Source: JBFHER01 sp041584055 | GTDB lineage: Bacteria; Bacteroidota; Bacteroidia; Bacteroidales; UBA5342 | Direction of reading: 5' to 3' | DNA: 15,144 bases | NCBI GenBank assembly: GCA_041584055.1 | Contig: JBFHER010000072.1 | Coordinates: 1 to 15,144 of the forward strand | Shown: in pieces, positions 1 through 8,878 of the stretch | How positions within the stretch are numbered: the first letter of the stretch is position 1 | Layout of the letters: every line of letters starts with the position of its first letter | Position numbers and translations under genes: made by a program | Notes under the pieces: model-generated | Database searches by the model: none | What the model saw: the letters and a program-made list of their open reading frames with translations, nothing else | Told to the model about the DNA's origin: nothing

Positions 1-626
1 AAAAGTCGCAACACCGGGTCTGAGAAACGTTCAAATTCAAGCGTTAGCCATCGATCCAGCTCATTGGCAGGAATTTCATTTTTATAGAGCGTATATTCAT
101 ACGATGTTCCGGCATTGGTTTCACTGGCACCAATAATTGAAAGGAGTTGTTTATATTCATTTGGAATTGCAAACTGGGATGCTCTGTATGAAAGTTTGTC
201 TATTGCTTCATAGATCTCCGCTTTCTTATTCGGAGATCTGGTGTTACGATGCAGTTCGAACAGGACTGAAAGACTGTCGATGATCACCTTTTCCTGTTCC
301 CAATCCACCGTCCCAATTTCATCCGTCCCTTTAAACATCAAATGTTCAAAGTAATGTGCCATGCCACCCAAACCCTCCGGATCGTTTATGGATCCTGCGC
401 GAACAACGATGTTTGTATTTATACGTGGCTCATCTTTATTGACTGAAAGATAAACTCTCAGACCATTTTTCAAAGTGTACACACGTGTTCTTGCCGGATC
501 ATTGGTCACCTCTTCGTACTGGTATCCGTTTTTATCCGTTTTCAGAACAGTTTTGTATCTTTCGTTTGTACAGGATGCAATGATGAGCCCAGCCATCAAC
601 ACTAAAAAGAAGATAAAATTCCGCAT
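1..626 (-). CDS. M16 family zinc metallopeptidase lipoprotein (N-terminal part)
   Basis: The reading frame starts at an ATG at 626 and continues past the left edge, so 208 codons are visible. The first 18 residues form a hydrophobic signal ending in the lipobox IIASC (Cys19), so this is a predicted lipoprotein. The inverted zinc motif HYFEH lies at residues 91-95, followed by LMFKGTDEIGT; this context is diagnostic of the pitrilysin/insulinase (M16) family. The later stretch ETNAGTSYEYTLY (169-181) matches the conserved region before the third zinc ligand, which should lie beyond the window. Full-length exported M16 proteins of this type usually have about 900-1000 residues in two halves, so most of the protein is missing here. 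The likely role is hydrolysis of peptides in the periplasm or at the outer membrane. The gene is divergent from the helicase at 892. Family assignment is firm; substrate is unknown. Confidence 0.9.
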   Translation of the reverse strand, partial: MRNFIFFLVLMAGLIIASCTNERYKTVLKTDKNGYQYEEVTNDPARTRVYTLKNGLRVYLSVNKDEPRINTNIVVRAGSINDPEGLGGMAHYFEHLMFKGTDEIGTVDWEQEKVIIDSLSVLFELHRNTRSPNKKAEIYEAIDKLSYRASQFAIPNEYKQLLSIIGASETNAGTSYEYTLYKNEIPANELDRWLTLEFERFSDPVLRL

Positions 627-652
627 AGTAAACGCTTTGCAAATCGTAAATT

Positions 653-660
653 CAAAATTA
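653..660 (-). promoter_or_regulatory. Candidate -7 box of the M16 peptidase gene
   Basis: Read on the minus strand this is TAATTTTG, an exact match to the Bacteroidota -7 consensus TAnnTTTG, 26 bp ahead of the ATG at 626. No TTG lies at the expected 19-20 bp upstream, so only half of the promoter is supported. Confidence 0.4.
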
Positions 661-864
661 TACAATGTAGGCGAGCTTTATTAAACATGCCTGTTTTTAT
701 CGGCTAGTAATCGGTAAATGGGGCTTCATCAGAACAGCGATCATGTTTGACCAGGAAGTCCTGAAACCAGACATTTCAATAGTTTTTATGCTTTAGCAAC
801 TCCCTTTCCAGACACCAATAGACATGCTTTTTTGAGTAATTAGTTCAGGTCGTTATTTTCAATT

Positions 865-894
865 TTGTCAGGGCTTTAATATGTTGTATTTTTG
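865..894 (+). promoter_or_regulatory. Bacteroidota-type promoter at the start of the helicase gene
   Basis: TTG at 865-867 (within TTTTG), a 19-bp spacer and TATTTTTG at 887-894 match the -33/-7 promoter of the phylum exactly. Transcription should begin near 898-901. The -7 box therefore covers the TTG at 892, the upstream-most in-frame start codon of the helicase, which makes that start doubtful. Confidence 0.6.
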
Positions 895-2934
895 ACACTT
901 TCAATCGATGGAAAACAATTAGAAATCAAATCATCCATTTTGACAGATTTACCCAAAAATATAGACCTTGACAACCCTGAATTTCAGCAGGCTTTTAAGT
1001 TGATACGCGAGACAAATCAAAGCGTTTTTCTTACCGGCAAGGCAGGCACAGGGAAATCAACCTTTTTGAAATACATTTGTCAGAACACCACAAAAAAATT
1101 TGTGGTGCTTGCCCCTACCGGCATTGCTGCCATCAATGCAGGCGGGCAAACGGTTCACTCTTTTTTCAAAGCACCATTCCGACCACTCCTGCCCAATGAC
1201 CCTGATCTTTCGACGGACAAAGGACGCATTTTTGATTTTTTAAAATATCGCAAAAATCACTGTAAACTCATAGAAGAACTGGAATTGGTGATCATCGACG
1301 AAATTTCAATGTTGCGCGCTGATCTGGTTGATTTTATAGATCGTGTTCTAAGGGTGTATTCCAAAAACATGCGTCTGCCATTTGGTGGAAAACAAGTCTT
1401 GATGGTTGGCGATGTTTATCAGCTGGAACCCGTTGTAAAAAGGGATCAATGGGAAATTCTACGCAACTTTTATAAATCTTCATTTTTCTTTTCTGCCAGG
1501 GTATTTTCAGAAATGAAGCTTGTTTCCATTGAATTAATGAAAGTCTATCGCCAAACAGACAATCTATTTGTATCAATTCTTGACAGCATTCGGGTAAATC
1601 AAACTTCAAACGAGTATTTGGCTGCGCTAAACAGGCAATTCAAACCGGATTTTAAACCTGAGGAAGGGAATTTCTTCATCACCCTCGCATCCAAGCGTTC
1701 AATTGTTGATTTTAAAAATGAAAAAGAGCTGGAGGCTTTGCCAGGAAAAGCGATTATGTATTTGGGGAAAATTGAGGGCGATTTCAATGAGAACTCACTT
1801 CCTAACCCGCTGGAACTTGAGTTAAAGGAGGATGCACAAGTCATGTTTATCAAAAATGATCAGGAGCGCAGATGGGTCAATGGCACCATTGGAAAAATTG
1901 CATCACTGGAGGAGGATGGGATCCTTGTGACACTCGAAAATGGAAATGATGTTCTTGTGGAAAAGGACATGTGGCGAAACATTCGCTACGAATACAATGA
2001 AAAAGAGAAGAAAGTTGAAGAAATTGAATTGGGCAATTATGTGCAATACCCACTAAGACTTGCATGGGCCGTTACAATCCACAAAAGTCAGGGTTTAACA
2101 TTCGACAGGGTGATTGTTGACCTGGGAACAGGCGCTTTTGCGGGTGGCCAAACCTATGTGGCATTGAGCCGCTGCACTTCGCTAGATGGCATCATCCTGA
2201 AAAACCGGATAACACAACGCGATATTTTTGTAAAACCGGAAGTCGTAAGCTTTGCAAAAGCATTCAACGATCAGCAGGTCATTCAGGAATCGATGCAAAT
2301 TGCACAATCCCGCGAACTTCTGATGCTGGCCAATAAGGAATTCGAAAATGGGAATGTCCGACAAGCATTGGAGCATTTCTCAAAAGCCCAGAGCCTGCAG
2401 GACATACTGGCAGATGAACGCAATAGAAGGTTGATCTCTAAAAAGCTTAGCATTATTGGTCGATTGCAAGCAAGTCTCGACAAACTGAAGAAACAAGAAC
2501 AGGAACGCGATAAAGAGTTCTCTGACATGGCACGTGAATTCTACCTCATGGGGAATGAGTGCATTGTAAAAGCAAAAGATGCCCGTTCGGCCATCGCCAA
2601 TTTCAACAAAGCCTTAAAAATAAATCCAAAATTTACAGATGCATGGATTCGAAAGGGTATAACACAAATGGACATAGGCCACTTTGATGAGGCTGAAGAT
2701 GACTTCTCAGAAGCCATTCGTACCAACCAACGCAGTTTTAAAGCATTTTTGAATCGTGGAAAGCTATATGCCAAAATGAAACGCTTAGACGCTGCCCGTG
2801 CTGATCTTGAAAAAGCAACCACACTCAATAGAAAAAACAAGTCTGCATTTCGCCTGTTGGGGGATGTTTGTTCTAAATTGGGTGACATGACTGCAGCAGC
2901 AGAGGCCTGGCGCATGGCCGATAAGTTAAGGTAA
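892..2934 (+). CDS. Pif1/RecD-like SF1 DNA helicase with C-terminal TPR repeats
   Basis: The protein is about 680 aa. Residues 30-440 carry the SF1B helicase motifs in order: Walker A GKAGTGKST (49-57), APTGIAA...QTVHSFF (74-92), Walker B IIDEIS (134-139), GDVYQLEP (173-180), VYRQTD (218-223), AVTIHKSQGLTFD (393-405) and TYVALSRC (421-428). This indicates an ATP-dependent helicase or translocase related to Pif1 and RecD. Residues 470-505 and 545-680 form TPR helices (for example AIANFNKALKINPKFTDAW), a likely partner-binding module. The start is unclear. The frame opens at TTG 892, which overlaps the promoter -7 box, and there is no in-frame ATG before codon 140. TTG 940 is an alternative. 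An ATG at 908 would fit well if one A were added to the run at 912-915. The gene is divergent from the M16 peptidase. DNA repair or replication is the likely field; the exact role is unknown. Confidence 0.88.
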   Translation: MTLSIDGKQLEIKSSILTDLPKNIDLDNPEFQQAFKLIRETNQSVFLTGKAGTGKSTFLKYICQNTTKKFVVLAPTGIAAINAGGQTVHSFFKAPFRPLLPNDPDLSTDKGRIFDFLKYRKNHCKLIEELELVIIDEISMLRADLVDFIDRVLRVYSKNMRLPFGGKQVLMVGDVYQLEPVVKRDQWEILRNFYKSSFFFSARVFSEMKLVSIELMKVYRQTDNLFVSILDSIRVNQTSNEYLAALNRQFKPDFKPEEGNFFITLASKRSIVDFKNEKELEALPGKAIMYLGKIEGDFNENSLPNPLELELKEDAQVMFIKNDQERRWVNGTIGKIASLEEDGILVTLENGNDVLVEKDMWRNIRYEYNEKEKKVEEIELGNYVQYPLRLAWAVTIHKSQGLTFDRVIVDLGTGAFAGGQTYVALSRCTSLDGIILKNRITQRDIFVKPEVVSFAKAFNDQQVIQESMQIAQSRELLMLANKEFENGNVRQALEHFSKAQSLQDILADERNRRLISKKLSIIGRLQASLDKLKKQEQERDKEFSDMAREFYLMGNECIVKAKDARSAIANFNKALKINPKFTDAWIRKGITQMDIGHFDEAEDDFSEAIRTNQRSFKAFLNRGKLYAKMKRLDAARADLEKATTLNRKNKSAFRLLGDVCSKLGDMTAAAEAWRMADKLR

Positions 2935-3106
2935 GTAAGACTTAAATTATACCACAATTAGAATTGTCTTCATTGGTAAAAACACCATTTCATTGTGGGA
3001 TACTGCCTTATACAACATTCAGATAGAAAACCCCCATACTTTTCGTATCCCGGTTAACCTTCTCAGCATGATAAAAAAAAATCACAACACAGAAAAAAAA
3101 TACACC

Positions 3107-3114
3107 TAATTTTG
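3107..3114 (+). promoter_or_regulatory. Possible second, distal -7 box for the SusC operon
   Basis: TAATTTTG matches TAnnTTTG, but no TTG is found about 19 bp upstream. If used, it would give a leader of about 285 nt. It is weaker than the promoter at 3331-3360. Confidence 0.2.
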
Positions 3115-3190
3115 AACATTAAAGACCTTTACCAACAAGTTTTTAGCATTAAAAAATTATTAAAATTACAGTTTATTTCAATTCAGAATG

Positions 3191-3199
3191 TTATCCACA
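3191..3199 (+). other. DnaA-box-like 9-mer
   Basis: TTATCCACA is identical to the high-affinity DnaA box known from Escherichia coli. It is a single copy in an AT-rich intergenic region with no clustered boxes nearby, so it is not evidence for an origin. A chance match is quite possible. Confidence 0.25.
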
Positions 3200-3220
3200 C
3201 GTATACACTTTTCTGTATTT

Positions 3221-3356
3221 GTTAACTAATTTAAAATTATGTGACAAAAATCATGTTTTTAAACATACGGAACAAAAGCACACTGTTTCCGATCCTGCGC
3301 TATCAGAAGCACAGAAAAAAATAGCAAAACTTGCATCTGAGTTAAATTTAGTTAAC
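3221..3356. repeat. Inverted 9-bp repeat GTTAACTAA near the SusC promoter
   Basis: GTTAACTAA at 3221-3229 and its reverse complement TTAGTTAAC at 3348-3356 are 118 bp apart. The second copy overlaps the -7 box at 3353-3360. The core GTTAAC is itself palindromic. It could be a pair of operator sites, but AT-rich 9-mers recur easily by chance. Confidence 0.25.
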
Positions 3357-3360
3357 TTTG
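3331..3360 (+). promoter_or_regulatory. Promoter of the SusC-SusD operon
   Basis: TTG at 3331-3333, a 19-bp spacer and TAACTTTG at 3353-3360 match the Bacteroidota -33/-7 consensus. The expected transcription start is near 3365, giving a leader of about 38 nt to the ATG at 3403. This is the best-formed promoter in the gap. Confidence 0.6.
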
Positions 3361-3402
3361 ATGCTCGAACTGTATTAATGTTAAACAAAAAAAAGTCGAT
3401 TT

Positions 3403-6400
3403 ATGAGAAAGCTAACACTACTGCTCTCATGCCTTTTTCTTTTAGGCATAGGGCTTGTAAATGCTCAGACTAGACAAGTAACAGGTGTTGTTACCTCCGC
3501 AGAAGATGGCGGATCGATACCGGGCGTGTCTATTCTGGTAAAAGGTACTACCTTAGGTACGATTACCGATGCGAACGGGGAATTCTCTTTAAATGTTCCT
3601 GAAGATGCTACTATTTTGGTATTTTCATTTGTAGGAATGGAAAGTCAGGAATTTTCCATCGTAGGAAAAAAAGAAATCAGTGTAGAAATGGTTTCTGGCT
3701 ACATTGGAATGGATGAGGTGGTGGTTACCGCGATGGGGATCACGCGTCAAAAGAAAGCACTTGGCTATTCAGCAACAACTGTTGACAGCGAGGAATTGCT
3801 CAAGGCTCGAAACACAGACATTACCAAGTCATTGACTGGTAAAGTTGCCGGATTGCAAGTTCAATCAACTTCTTCTGATCCTGGTGCAGCATCAAATGTT
3901 GTAATTCGTGGTTTCGGATCAATTAATGGAAGCAACCAACCTTTATATGTGGTTGATGGAGTTCCTCTACAAAATAGCACACTTAACACCTCAGGTCACT
4001 CTATAAGTGCAGGTGGAGTTGGAAACATTGCTTCTAACGACATTGCATCAATGACAGTGCTGAAGGGTGCTGCTGCAACCGCGCTTTATGGTAGCCGCGC
4101 TTCCAATGGTGTTATTGTAATTGAAACCAAGCAAGGATCTAAAGGAAAAAACAAAGACTTTGAGGTTCAGTACAACGGAGGATTACAACTAAGACAGGTA
4201 AGTATTTTTCCTACTTTGCAGAACGAATTTGGTCAAGGATGGAATGGAACTCAAACTTACATTGAAAATGGTTCATGGGGACCAAAACTTGATGGATCTG
4301 TTCAGGTATATGGACCAATCTGGAACAACCAACAGTTAATCCACGACTACAATGCACTTGAAGATAATATCAGTGAGTTCTTTGAACTAGGTTTATCAAC
4401 AAACCACAACGTATCTCTGAGCGGTATTTCTTCAGATGAAAAAATGAATTACTACATTTCTTTCTCTAACAACAGCGATGATGGTATCATGCCTTCAGAT
4501 GCAGATACTTATGATAGAAATACAATTGCATTTCGCTCAGGTTATCAGGCAAACAAATGGCTGAAAATTTCATCTTCGATCAACGTTGCTCGTTCTGAAA
4601 CAAACACCGTAGGATCATTTCAGGGAACATCAGTAATTGATGGTTTATATGAAATGCCAAGAGATGTTTCTATTTTGGACATGAAAGATATCACCAATCC
4701 TTTCAATACGCCTGAGGCATATTTCACACCTTACGGAATTACCAACCCATATTGGTCACTTGCTAACAACTATAACCATTTGGATTCAAAACAGGTATAT
4801 GGTAAATTACAGGCTGACGTGAAGCCAACTGACAACCTGACGCTGACGTATCGTTTTGGTTATGACTATACCGATTATGACAGAAAGGTGGGTACACCTC
4901 AAATTTCAGTTGACGATGCATTAATTGTTGAGGATTATGGTTATTCTCCTACCAATATGAATCAGGATGGTAACGTTTATGCGGCTTATGGAAGGCGCTA
5001 CGAGATCAACAACGACTTCCTTGTCAACTTCGATGATAAACTTGGTGCTATTACAGTTAACGCAAATGCCGGGTTAAACATAAACGAGAGATATTCAACC
5101 AGCATTGCAGGCCAAACAGACGTTCTTACTTTTAACACCGGATTTTGGGATTTAAGCAATGGATCAACAAAAACAACCTTGTCAGAATCTCAATGGATGA
5201 GAAGACTCATTGGTTTATTTGGTGATGTAACGTTTGGATTAAATGACATGTTGTATTTAAACTTGACTGCTCGTAACGACTGGTCATCTACACTACCAAT
5301 AGATAACAATAGCTACTTTTATCCTGGAGCAACTTTAAGTTGGATTTTCACAGAACTTATGCCTGAAACTGACTGGTTCTCACATGGTAAGATTCGTGCG
5401 GCTTATGGAAAAACAGGTAGCGATACCAGTCCATATTATACAAGCAGACGTTATGTTCAGGGATATGCCAATGGTTATTACGGCAGCGATATCGCTTCTT
5501 TCCCTATGAATAGCACGAACTCATTTATTTCTTCTACAACTGCGGGTTCAACATCACTCAGACCAGAGATGACATCAGAAGCTGAGATTGGATTGAACGT
5601 TCAATTCTTTGGTGGAAGATTAGGCTTAGATGCTGCTCTTTACGATCGCGTAACAGATGATCAAATCTTTACACTTCCTGTTGATCCTTCAACTGGTTTT
5701 AGCAGTCTTGTAACAAACTTTGGTTCGGTAGAAAACCGAGGAATAGAGCTGTTAGTTAACACGACTCCTTTCAAAAACAGAACTTTTAAATGGGACTTAG
5801 ACTTCAATTTTGCAATTAATAAAAATGAGGTTCTTTCAATGCCAGAAAGCCTTGAAGGTGGAAAAGTAACTATTTACGATTTTGCTGCAGGAAACGACGC
5901 TGTTTACATGTATGCCGAAGAAGGCAAGCCAATGGGTTCATTCTATACTTATTTAACTCAATATGTAGATGATCCAAACAGTGCTTACGATGGATATGCA
6001 ATTGTTGACGAACTTGGACAACCAGTATTAGGTACTGATGTTGAAGCCACCGGCCTTGATATGAATCACAAATGGACTGGAGGTGTTACGTCCACACTTT
6101 CTGCTTATGGATTCTCACTTAGTGCAAGTCTTGACGTTCGCTATGGTGGTGCAATGTTCTCCAGAACAAAAAATCTAATGCAATTCACCGGAAATGGCAT
6201 CGTAACGACATACAACGACAGAAATCCTTTTGTTATCCCGAATTCTGTTCAGGTTGTTGAAGATGGCGAAAACACGCTGTATATCGAGAATTCCACACCA
6301 ATTAAAACTTCTGATGGAAGCTTCCAGGAATATTTTGACACATACGGTTATGGCTTTGGTGGAGAAGCATATTTGGTAGATAGATCTTTTGCAAAAATTA

Positions 6401-6633
6401 GAAACATTACCCTATCTTATAATCTTCCTAAGAAACTAACCAAGTCGCTTTATTTAAGCAATGTGTCTGTTTCAGCCTTTGTAAATAATGCCTTCGTTTG
6501 GACCGCTGCTGACAACCATTACATTGATCCTGAATCAAGTACAACTGGTACAGACTTAGAAGGTTCGTTTGGAGAATTATATGTAAATCCTGCTAACCGC
6601 ATTTATGGTTTTAACTTAAGTATTACATATTAA
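3403..6633 (+). CDS. SusC/RagA-family TonB-linked outer-membrane transporter
   Basis: This 1076-aa protein starts with a signal peptide ending near VNA-Q (residues 21/22). A carboxypeptidase-D-like regulatory domain follows (about 25-97; key segments VTGVV, IPGVSILVKGTT and TDANGEFSL), then a TonB box-like DEVVVTA (104-110), a plug domain (about 115-245, with LYVVDGVP at 181-188 and LKGAAATALYGSRASNGVI at 220-238) and a long beta-barrel ending in a terminal aromatic (SITY). Length and order are typical of SusC proteins. There is no N-terminal STN signalling domain, so control by an anti-sigma factor is not indicated. It should use TonB energy to import a substrate captured by the SusD partner encoded 2 bp downstream. 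The operon lacks carbohydrate enzymes, and the extra lipoproteins suggest peptide rather than glycan import; that substrate is inferred. Confidence 0.95.
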   Translation: MRKLTLLLSCLFLLGIGLVNAQTRQVTGVVTSAEDGGSIPGVSILVKGTTLGTITDANGEFSLNVPEDATILVFSFVGMESQEFSIVGKKEISVEMVSGYIGMDEVVVTAMGITRQKKALGYSATTVDSEELLKARNTDITKSLTGKVAGLQVQSTSSDPGAASNVVIRGFGSINGSNQPLYVVDGVPLQNSTLNTSGHSISAGGVGNIASNDIASMTVLKGAAATALYGSRASNGVIVIETKQGSKGKNKDFEVQYNGGLQLRQVSIFPTLQNEFGQGWNGTQTYIENGSWGPKLDGSVQVYGPIWNNQQLIHDYNALEDNISEFFELGLSTNHNVSLSGISSDEKMNYYISFSNNSDDGIMPSDADTYDRNTIAFRSGYQANKWLKISSSINVARSETNTVGSFQGTSVIDGLYEMPRDVSILDMKDITNPFNTPEAYFTPYGITNPYWSLANNYNHLDSKQVYGKLQADVKPTDNLTLTYRFGYDYTDYDRKVGTPQISVDDALIVEDYGYSPTNMNQDGNVYAAYGRRYEINNDFLVNFDDKLGAITVNANAGLNINERYSTSIAGQTDVLTFNTGFWDLSNGSTKTTLSESQWMRRLIGLFGDVTFGLNDMLYLNLTARNDWSSTLPIDNNSYFYPGATLSWIFTELMPETDWFSHGKIRAAYGKTGSDTSPYYTSRRYVQGYANGYYGSDIASFPMNSTNSFISSTTAGSTSLRPEMTSEAEIGLNVQFFGGRLGLDAALYDRVTDDQIFTLPVDPSTGFSSLVTNFGSVENRGIELLVNTTPFKNRTFKWDLDFNFAINKNEVLSMPESLEGGKVTIYDFAAGNDAVYMYAEEGKPMGSFYTYLTQYVDDPNSAYDGYAIVDELGQPVLGTDVEATGLDMNHKWTGGVTSTLSAYGFSLSASLDVRYGGAMFSRTKNLMQFTGNGIVTTYNDRNPFVIPNSVQVVEDGENTLYIENSTPIKTSDGSFQEYFDTYGYGFGGEAYLVDRSFAKIRNITLSYNLPKKLTKSLYLSNVSVSAFVNNAFVWTAADNHYIDPESSTTGTDLEGSFGELYVNPANRIYGFNLSITY

Positions 6634-6635
6634 AA

Positions 6636-8129
6636 ATGAGTTTTATGAAAAAGATATTGTATTTAATCGCAATCCTTGTAGGTTTATCTGCTTGCGATAA
6701 TTACCTAGATATAAACCAGGATCCGAACTCTCCCACTGAGACTAACATTACTTCGGATATGGTTCTGCCAGGTGTAGAAATGAACCTTGCAGCGAGTTAT
6801 GGAAACTTTATGCGCATTGTTGGAGGCTATTATGCTCAGCAATATGCGCACAACTTTGGTACGAGCAACTATGTTGATTATTCTCAGTTCAAAATGTCTG
6901 CCACACGTTCTAGCGGAACATACACGCAGCTTTTCAACAGAGTTCTTGGCAACATTGAAACAATCCGGTCTGAATCTGAAAGCAATGAAGAGTGGGGAAC
7001 GTACCTTGCAGCAACCACGTTAAGAGCATTTACTTATCAGGCACTTATTGATGCTTATGGTGAAGCTCCTTATACGGAAGCGTTAGATTTAGAAAATTTA
7101 TCACCGAAGTATGACGATGGATTAGTTGTGTATGAAGGCATTCTTGCAGAACTTGATGTTGCCCTTGGCAAAGCTACTGCATCTGATGTTGTAAGTACTA
7201 ACTTTTTATTTGGAACAACAACTTCTGATGAGTGGATTAAATTCGCCAATGCAGTTAAACTTAAAATCCTCATGCGCATGAGCGATTCAAAAGATGTGCA
7301 GGCTAAATTATCGGCCTTAATCAGCGCTGGCAACTTTCCAACAGAAGATGTTTCGTTTGATGACATTTGGACTGATGAAACAGGAAAAGCTAGTCCTTTC
7401 TATCAGGAAGAATATGCAACCTATTTTGGGTCTACTCAGATCAATGTGGTAGCAAACCTGGCATTTTTGCAAACAATGCTTGAAAGCAATGATGCACGCG
7501 CACAAGCGTTCTTCGCACCTAACGATGAAGCAGGTGAATATAAAGGTGGTATTTCAGGGACTAACTTCAGTACTTCCACAAAATACAAGTCACCTTACTT
7601 CTGTCGTCCAGTGTTTACATACGACATGCCTGTTTATTTAATTTCTGTTGCAGAAGTTGAATTCTTTATGGCTGAATATGAAGCTCGTTATGGAACAGCA
7701 GTTGCTGCGAAAGCGCATTACGAAGCTGCAATTGAAGCTTCTTTTGCATCAGCAGGCGTTTCTGGTGCTACAGATGTATATGAAGGAACTTATGCCTGGA
7801 ATGCCAGCAAATGGAAAGAATTGATCGGAATTCAAAAGTGGGTAGCTCTCGGCGGAATTAATAACTTCGAAGCCTGGTGTGAAATGCGTCGTTTGGGTTA
7901 TCCAGCATTTGGAACAGTAAGTGGAGACGATATCTACAATGAAACAACCGACGAATACAAACCTGAAATTTATGTAGCAGGTACTCTTTATACTCCCATA
8001 AAGTATAATACTGAATTGGGAGCTGCCAAGGTACTTCAGCGATTTAAATATGCTGAAAGTTCTTCAAGCCGTAACAGCAATTCTCCAGCTAACAAGGGAG
8101 ACAATGTTCCTGTTTTCTGGGCTGAATAA
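6636..8129 (+). CDS. SusD/RagB-family surface lipoprotein (SusD-like_2 type)
   Basis: The 497-aa protein has a short charged N-terminus, a hydrophobic stretch and the lipobox LSAC (Cys20 from this start), followed by DNYLDINQDPNSPTE, the characteristic opening of SusD-like lipoproteins. Helical SusD features follow: the YYAQQYAHNFGTSNY stretch, the repeated aromatic-rich TPR-like helices and LRAFTYQALIDAYGEAPYTEAL. A second ATG at 6645 would give a more standard signal peptide starting MKKILYL, and both starts are possible. SusD proteins form the lid over the SusC barrel and bind substrate at the cell surface. The 2-bp gap after the SusC stop indicates co-transcription and possibly translational coupling. 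I place it in the SusD-like_2 group from sequence resemblance recalled from memory. Confidence 0.92.
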   Translation: MSFMKKILYLIAILVGLSACDNYLDINQDPNSPTETNITSDMVLPGVEMNLAASYGNFMRIVGGYYAQQYAHNFGTSNYVDYSQFKMSATRSSGTYTQLFNRVLGNIETIRSESESNEEWGTYLAATTLRAFTYQALIDAYGEAPYTEALDLENLSPKYDDGLVVYEGILAELDVALGKATASDVVSTNFLFGTTTSDEWIKFANAVKLKILMRMSDSKDVQAKLSALISAGNFPTEDVSFDDIWTDETGKASPFYQEEYATYFGSTQINVVANLAFLQTMLESNDARAQAFFAPNDEAGEYKGGISGTNFSTSTKYKSPYFCRPVFTYDMPVYLISVAEVEFFMAEYEARYGTAVAAKAHYEAAIEASFASAGVSGATDVYEGTYAWNASKWKELIGIQKWVALGGINNFEAWCEMRRLGYPAFGTVSGDDIYNETTDEYKPEIYVAGTLYTPIKYNTELGAAKVLQRFKYAESSSSRNSNSPANKGDNVPVFWAE

Positions 8130-8154
8130 GGTATAACTTTAAAAAAAGCAAACA

Positions 8155-8862
8155 ATGAAAAATAAAATATCAAATCTAATGGTACTTGCGCTCGCTGCAA
8201 TTCTGTTTTATGCTTGCGAGAATAATACCACGGAAGGGTTTACGAGGGTAACATATTACCCAACGTTAGAACTTAAAGGGGAACCTAGTATTATCGTTTC
8301 AAAAGGAGAAGCTTATGTTGATGCTGGCTATTCTGCTATGTTAAATGGTGTAGATGTGAATGATCAGGTAGAAGTTACTACTGATCTTGACACAAATACA
8401 CCTGGCGTTTATACTATAAACTATAAGATTACCAATGAAGACGGTTTCTTTGTTTCAGATTCAAGAACCGTTTATGTTGCAGATCCAACGCCTTCGATAA
8501 TAGCCACAGGTATTCACACAACCCTTGAGGGAACGCAACGTTACTGGTTCAGTTCAGAAGCGGTTGTTCCATTCAGTGGTTATGACATTTTAATCCTTCA
8601 AATAGCACCTGGCGAATTTTATATCTCTGACTTTATGGGAGGATATTATGACCAAAGAGTTGGGTATGGATCAGCTTATGCAATGACAGGTACGTTTAAA
8701 TTGAACGCCGACAACACCATTACTGCATTATCTTCAAGTGTAGCAGGTTGGGGTGATTCAATGGACGGATTAACCGATGGTTATGTTGATCCGGAAACCG
8801 GTCAAATCACATACAAAGTGGCTTACGCTGGATTGATGGAGTATACAATTATTATGAACTAA
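8155..8862 (+). CDS. Ig-like surface lipoprotein of a SusCD operon (BT_2262-like)
   Basis: The 235-aa protein has a signal peptide with lipobox LFYAC (Cys21). Residues about 34-107 resemble a DUF5011-type bacterial Ig-like domain, with YVDAGYSAMLNG, TPGVYTINYKITNEDG and SRTVYV as the marking strands. The C-terminal half (about 112-235) is rich in Tyr, Gly and beta-strand patterns and resembles the DUF5012/BT_2262 C-terminal domain. It lies 25 bp after the SusD gene, in the same operon. In Bacteroides thetaiotaomicron a protein of this type is an accessory lipoprotein of a SusCD complex, so it probably sits on the outer face beside the transporter. It is not an enzyme as far as can be seen. 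The domain naming is from memory of family patterns and was not searched. Confidence 0.75.
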   Translation: MKNKISNLMVLALAAILFYACENNTTEGFTRVTYYPTLELKGEPSIIVSKGEAYVDAGYSAMLNGVDVNDQVEVTTDLDTNTPGVYTINYKITNEDGFFVSDSRTVYVADPTPSIIATGIHTTLEGTQRYWFSSEAVVPFSGYDILILQIAPGEFYISDFMGGYYDQRVGYGSAYAMTGTFKLNADNTITALSSSVAGWGDSMDGLTDGYVDPETGQITYKVAYAGLMEYTIIMN

Positions 8863-8878
8863 TTAAAGCAGATTTAAA

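Larger units (their letters stand above)
2935..3402. other. AT-rich intergenic region upstream of the SusC operon
   Basis: This 468-bp gap holds no convincing gene. It contains a small palindrome (ACAATT-AG-AATTGT, 2954-2967), A-rich tracts near 3071-3100, a lone -7-like box (3107-3114), a perfect DnaA-box 9-mer (3191-3199), an inverted GTTAACTAA pair (3221-3229 and 3348-3356) and a well-formed promoter (3331-3360). No clear intrinsic terminator follows the helicase gene. Confidence 0.6.

Noticed and set aside
2541..2957. 138-codon minus-strand frame
   Set aside because: It is the mirror of the helicase TPR region. The plus-strand protein has clear repeats and the minus frame has none.
2935..3402. 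Replication origin, from the DnaA box and AT-rich DNA
   Set aside because: Only one box is present, with no cluster, no unwinding repeats and no replication genes beside it.
3219..3473. 84-codon open frame on the plus strand before and into the SusC gene
   Set aside because: It starts at a TTG, spans the predicted SusC promoter and overlaps the SusC signal-peptide codons in another frame. It has no domain or leader features.
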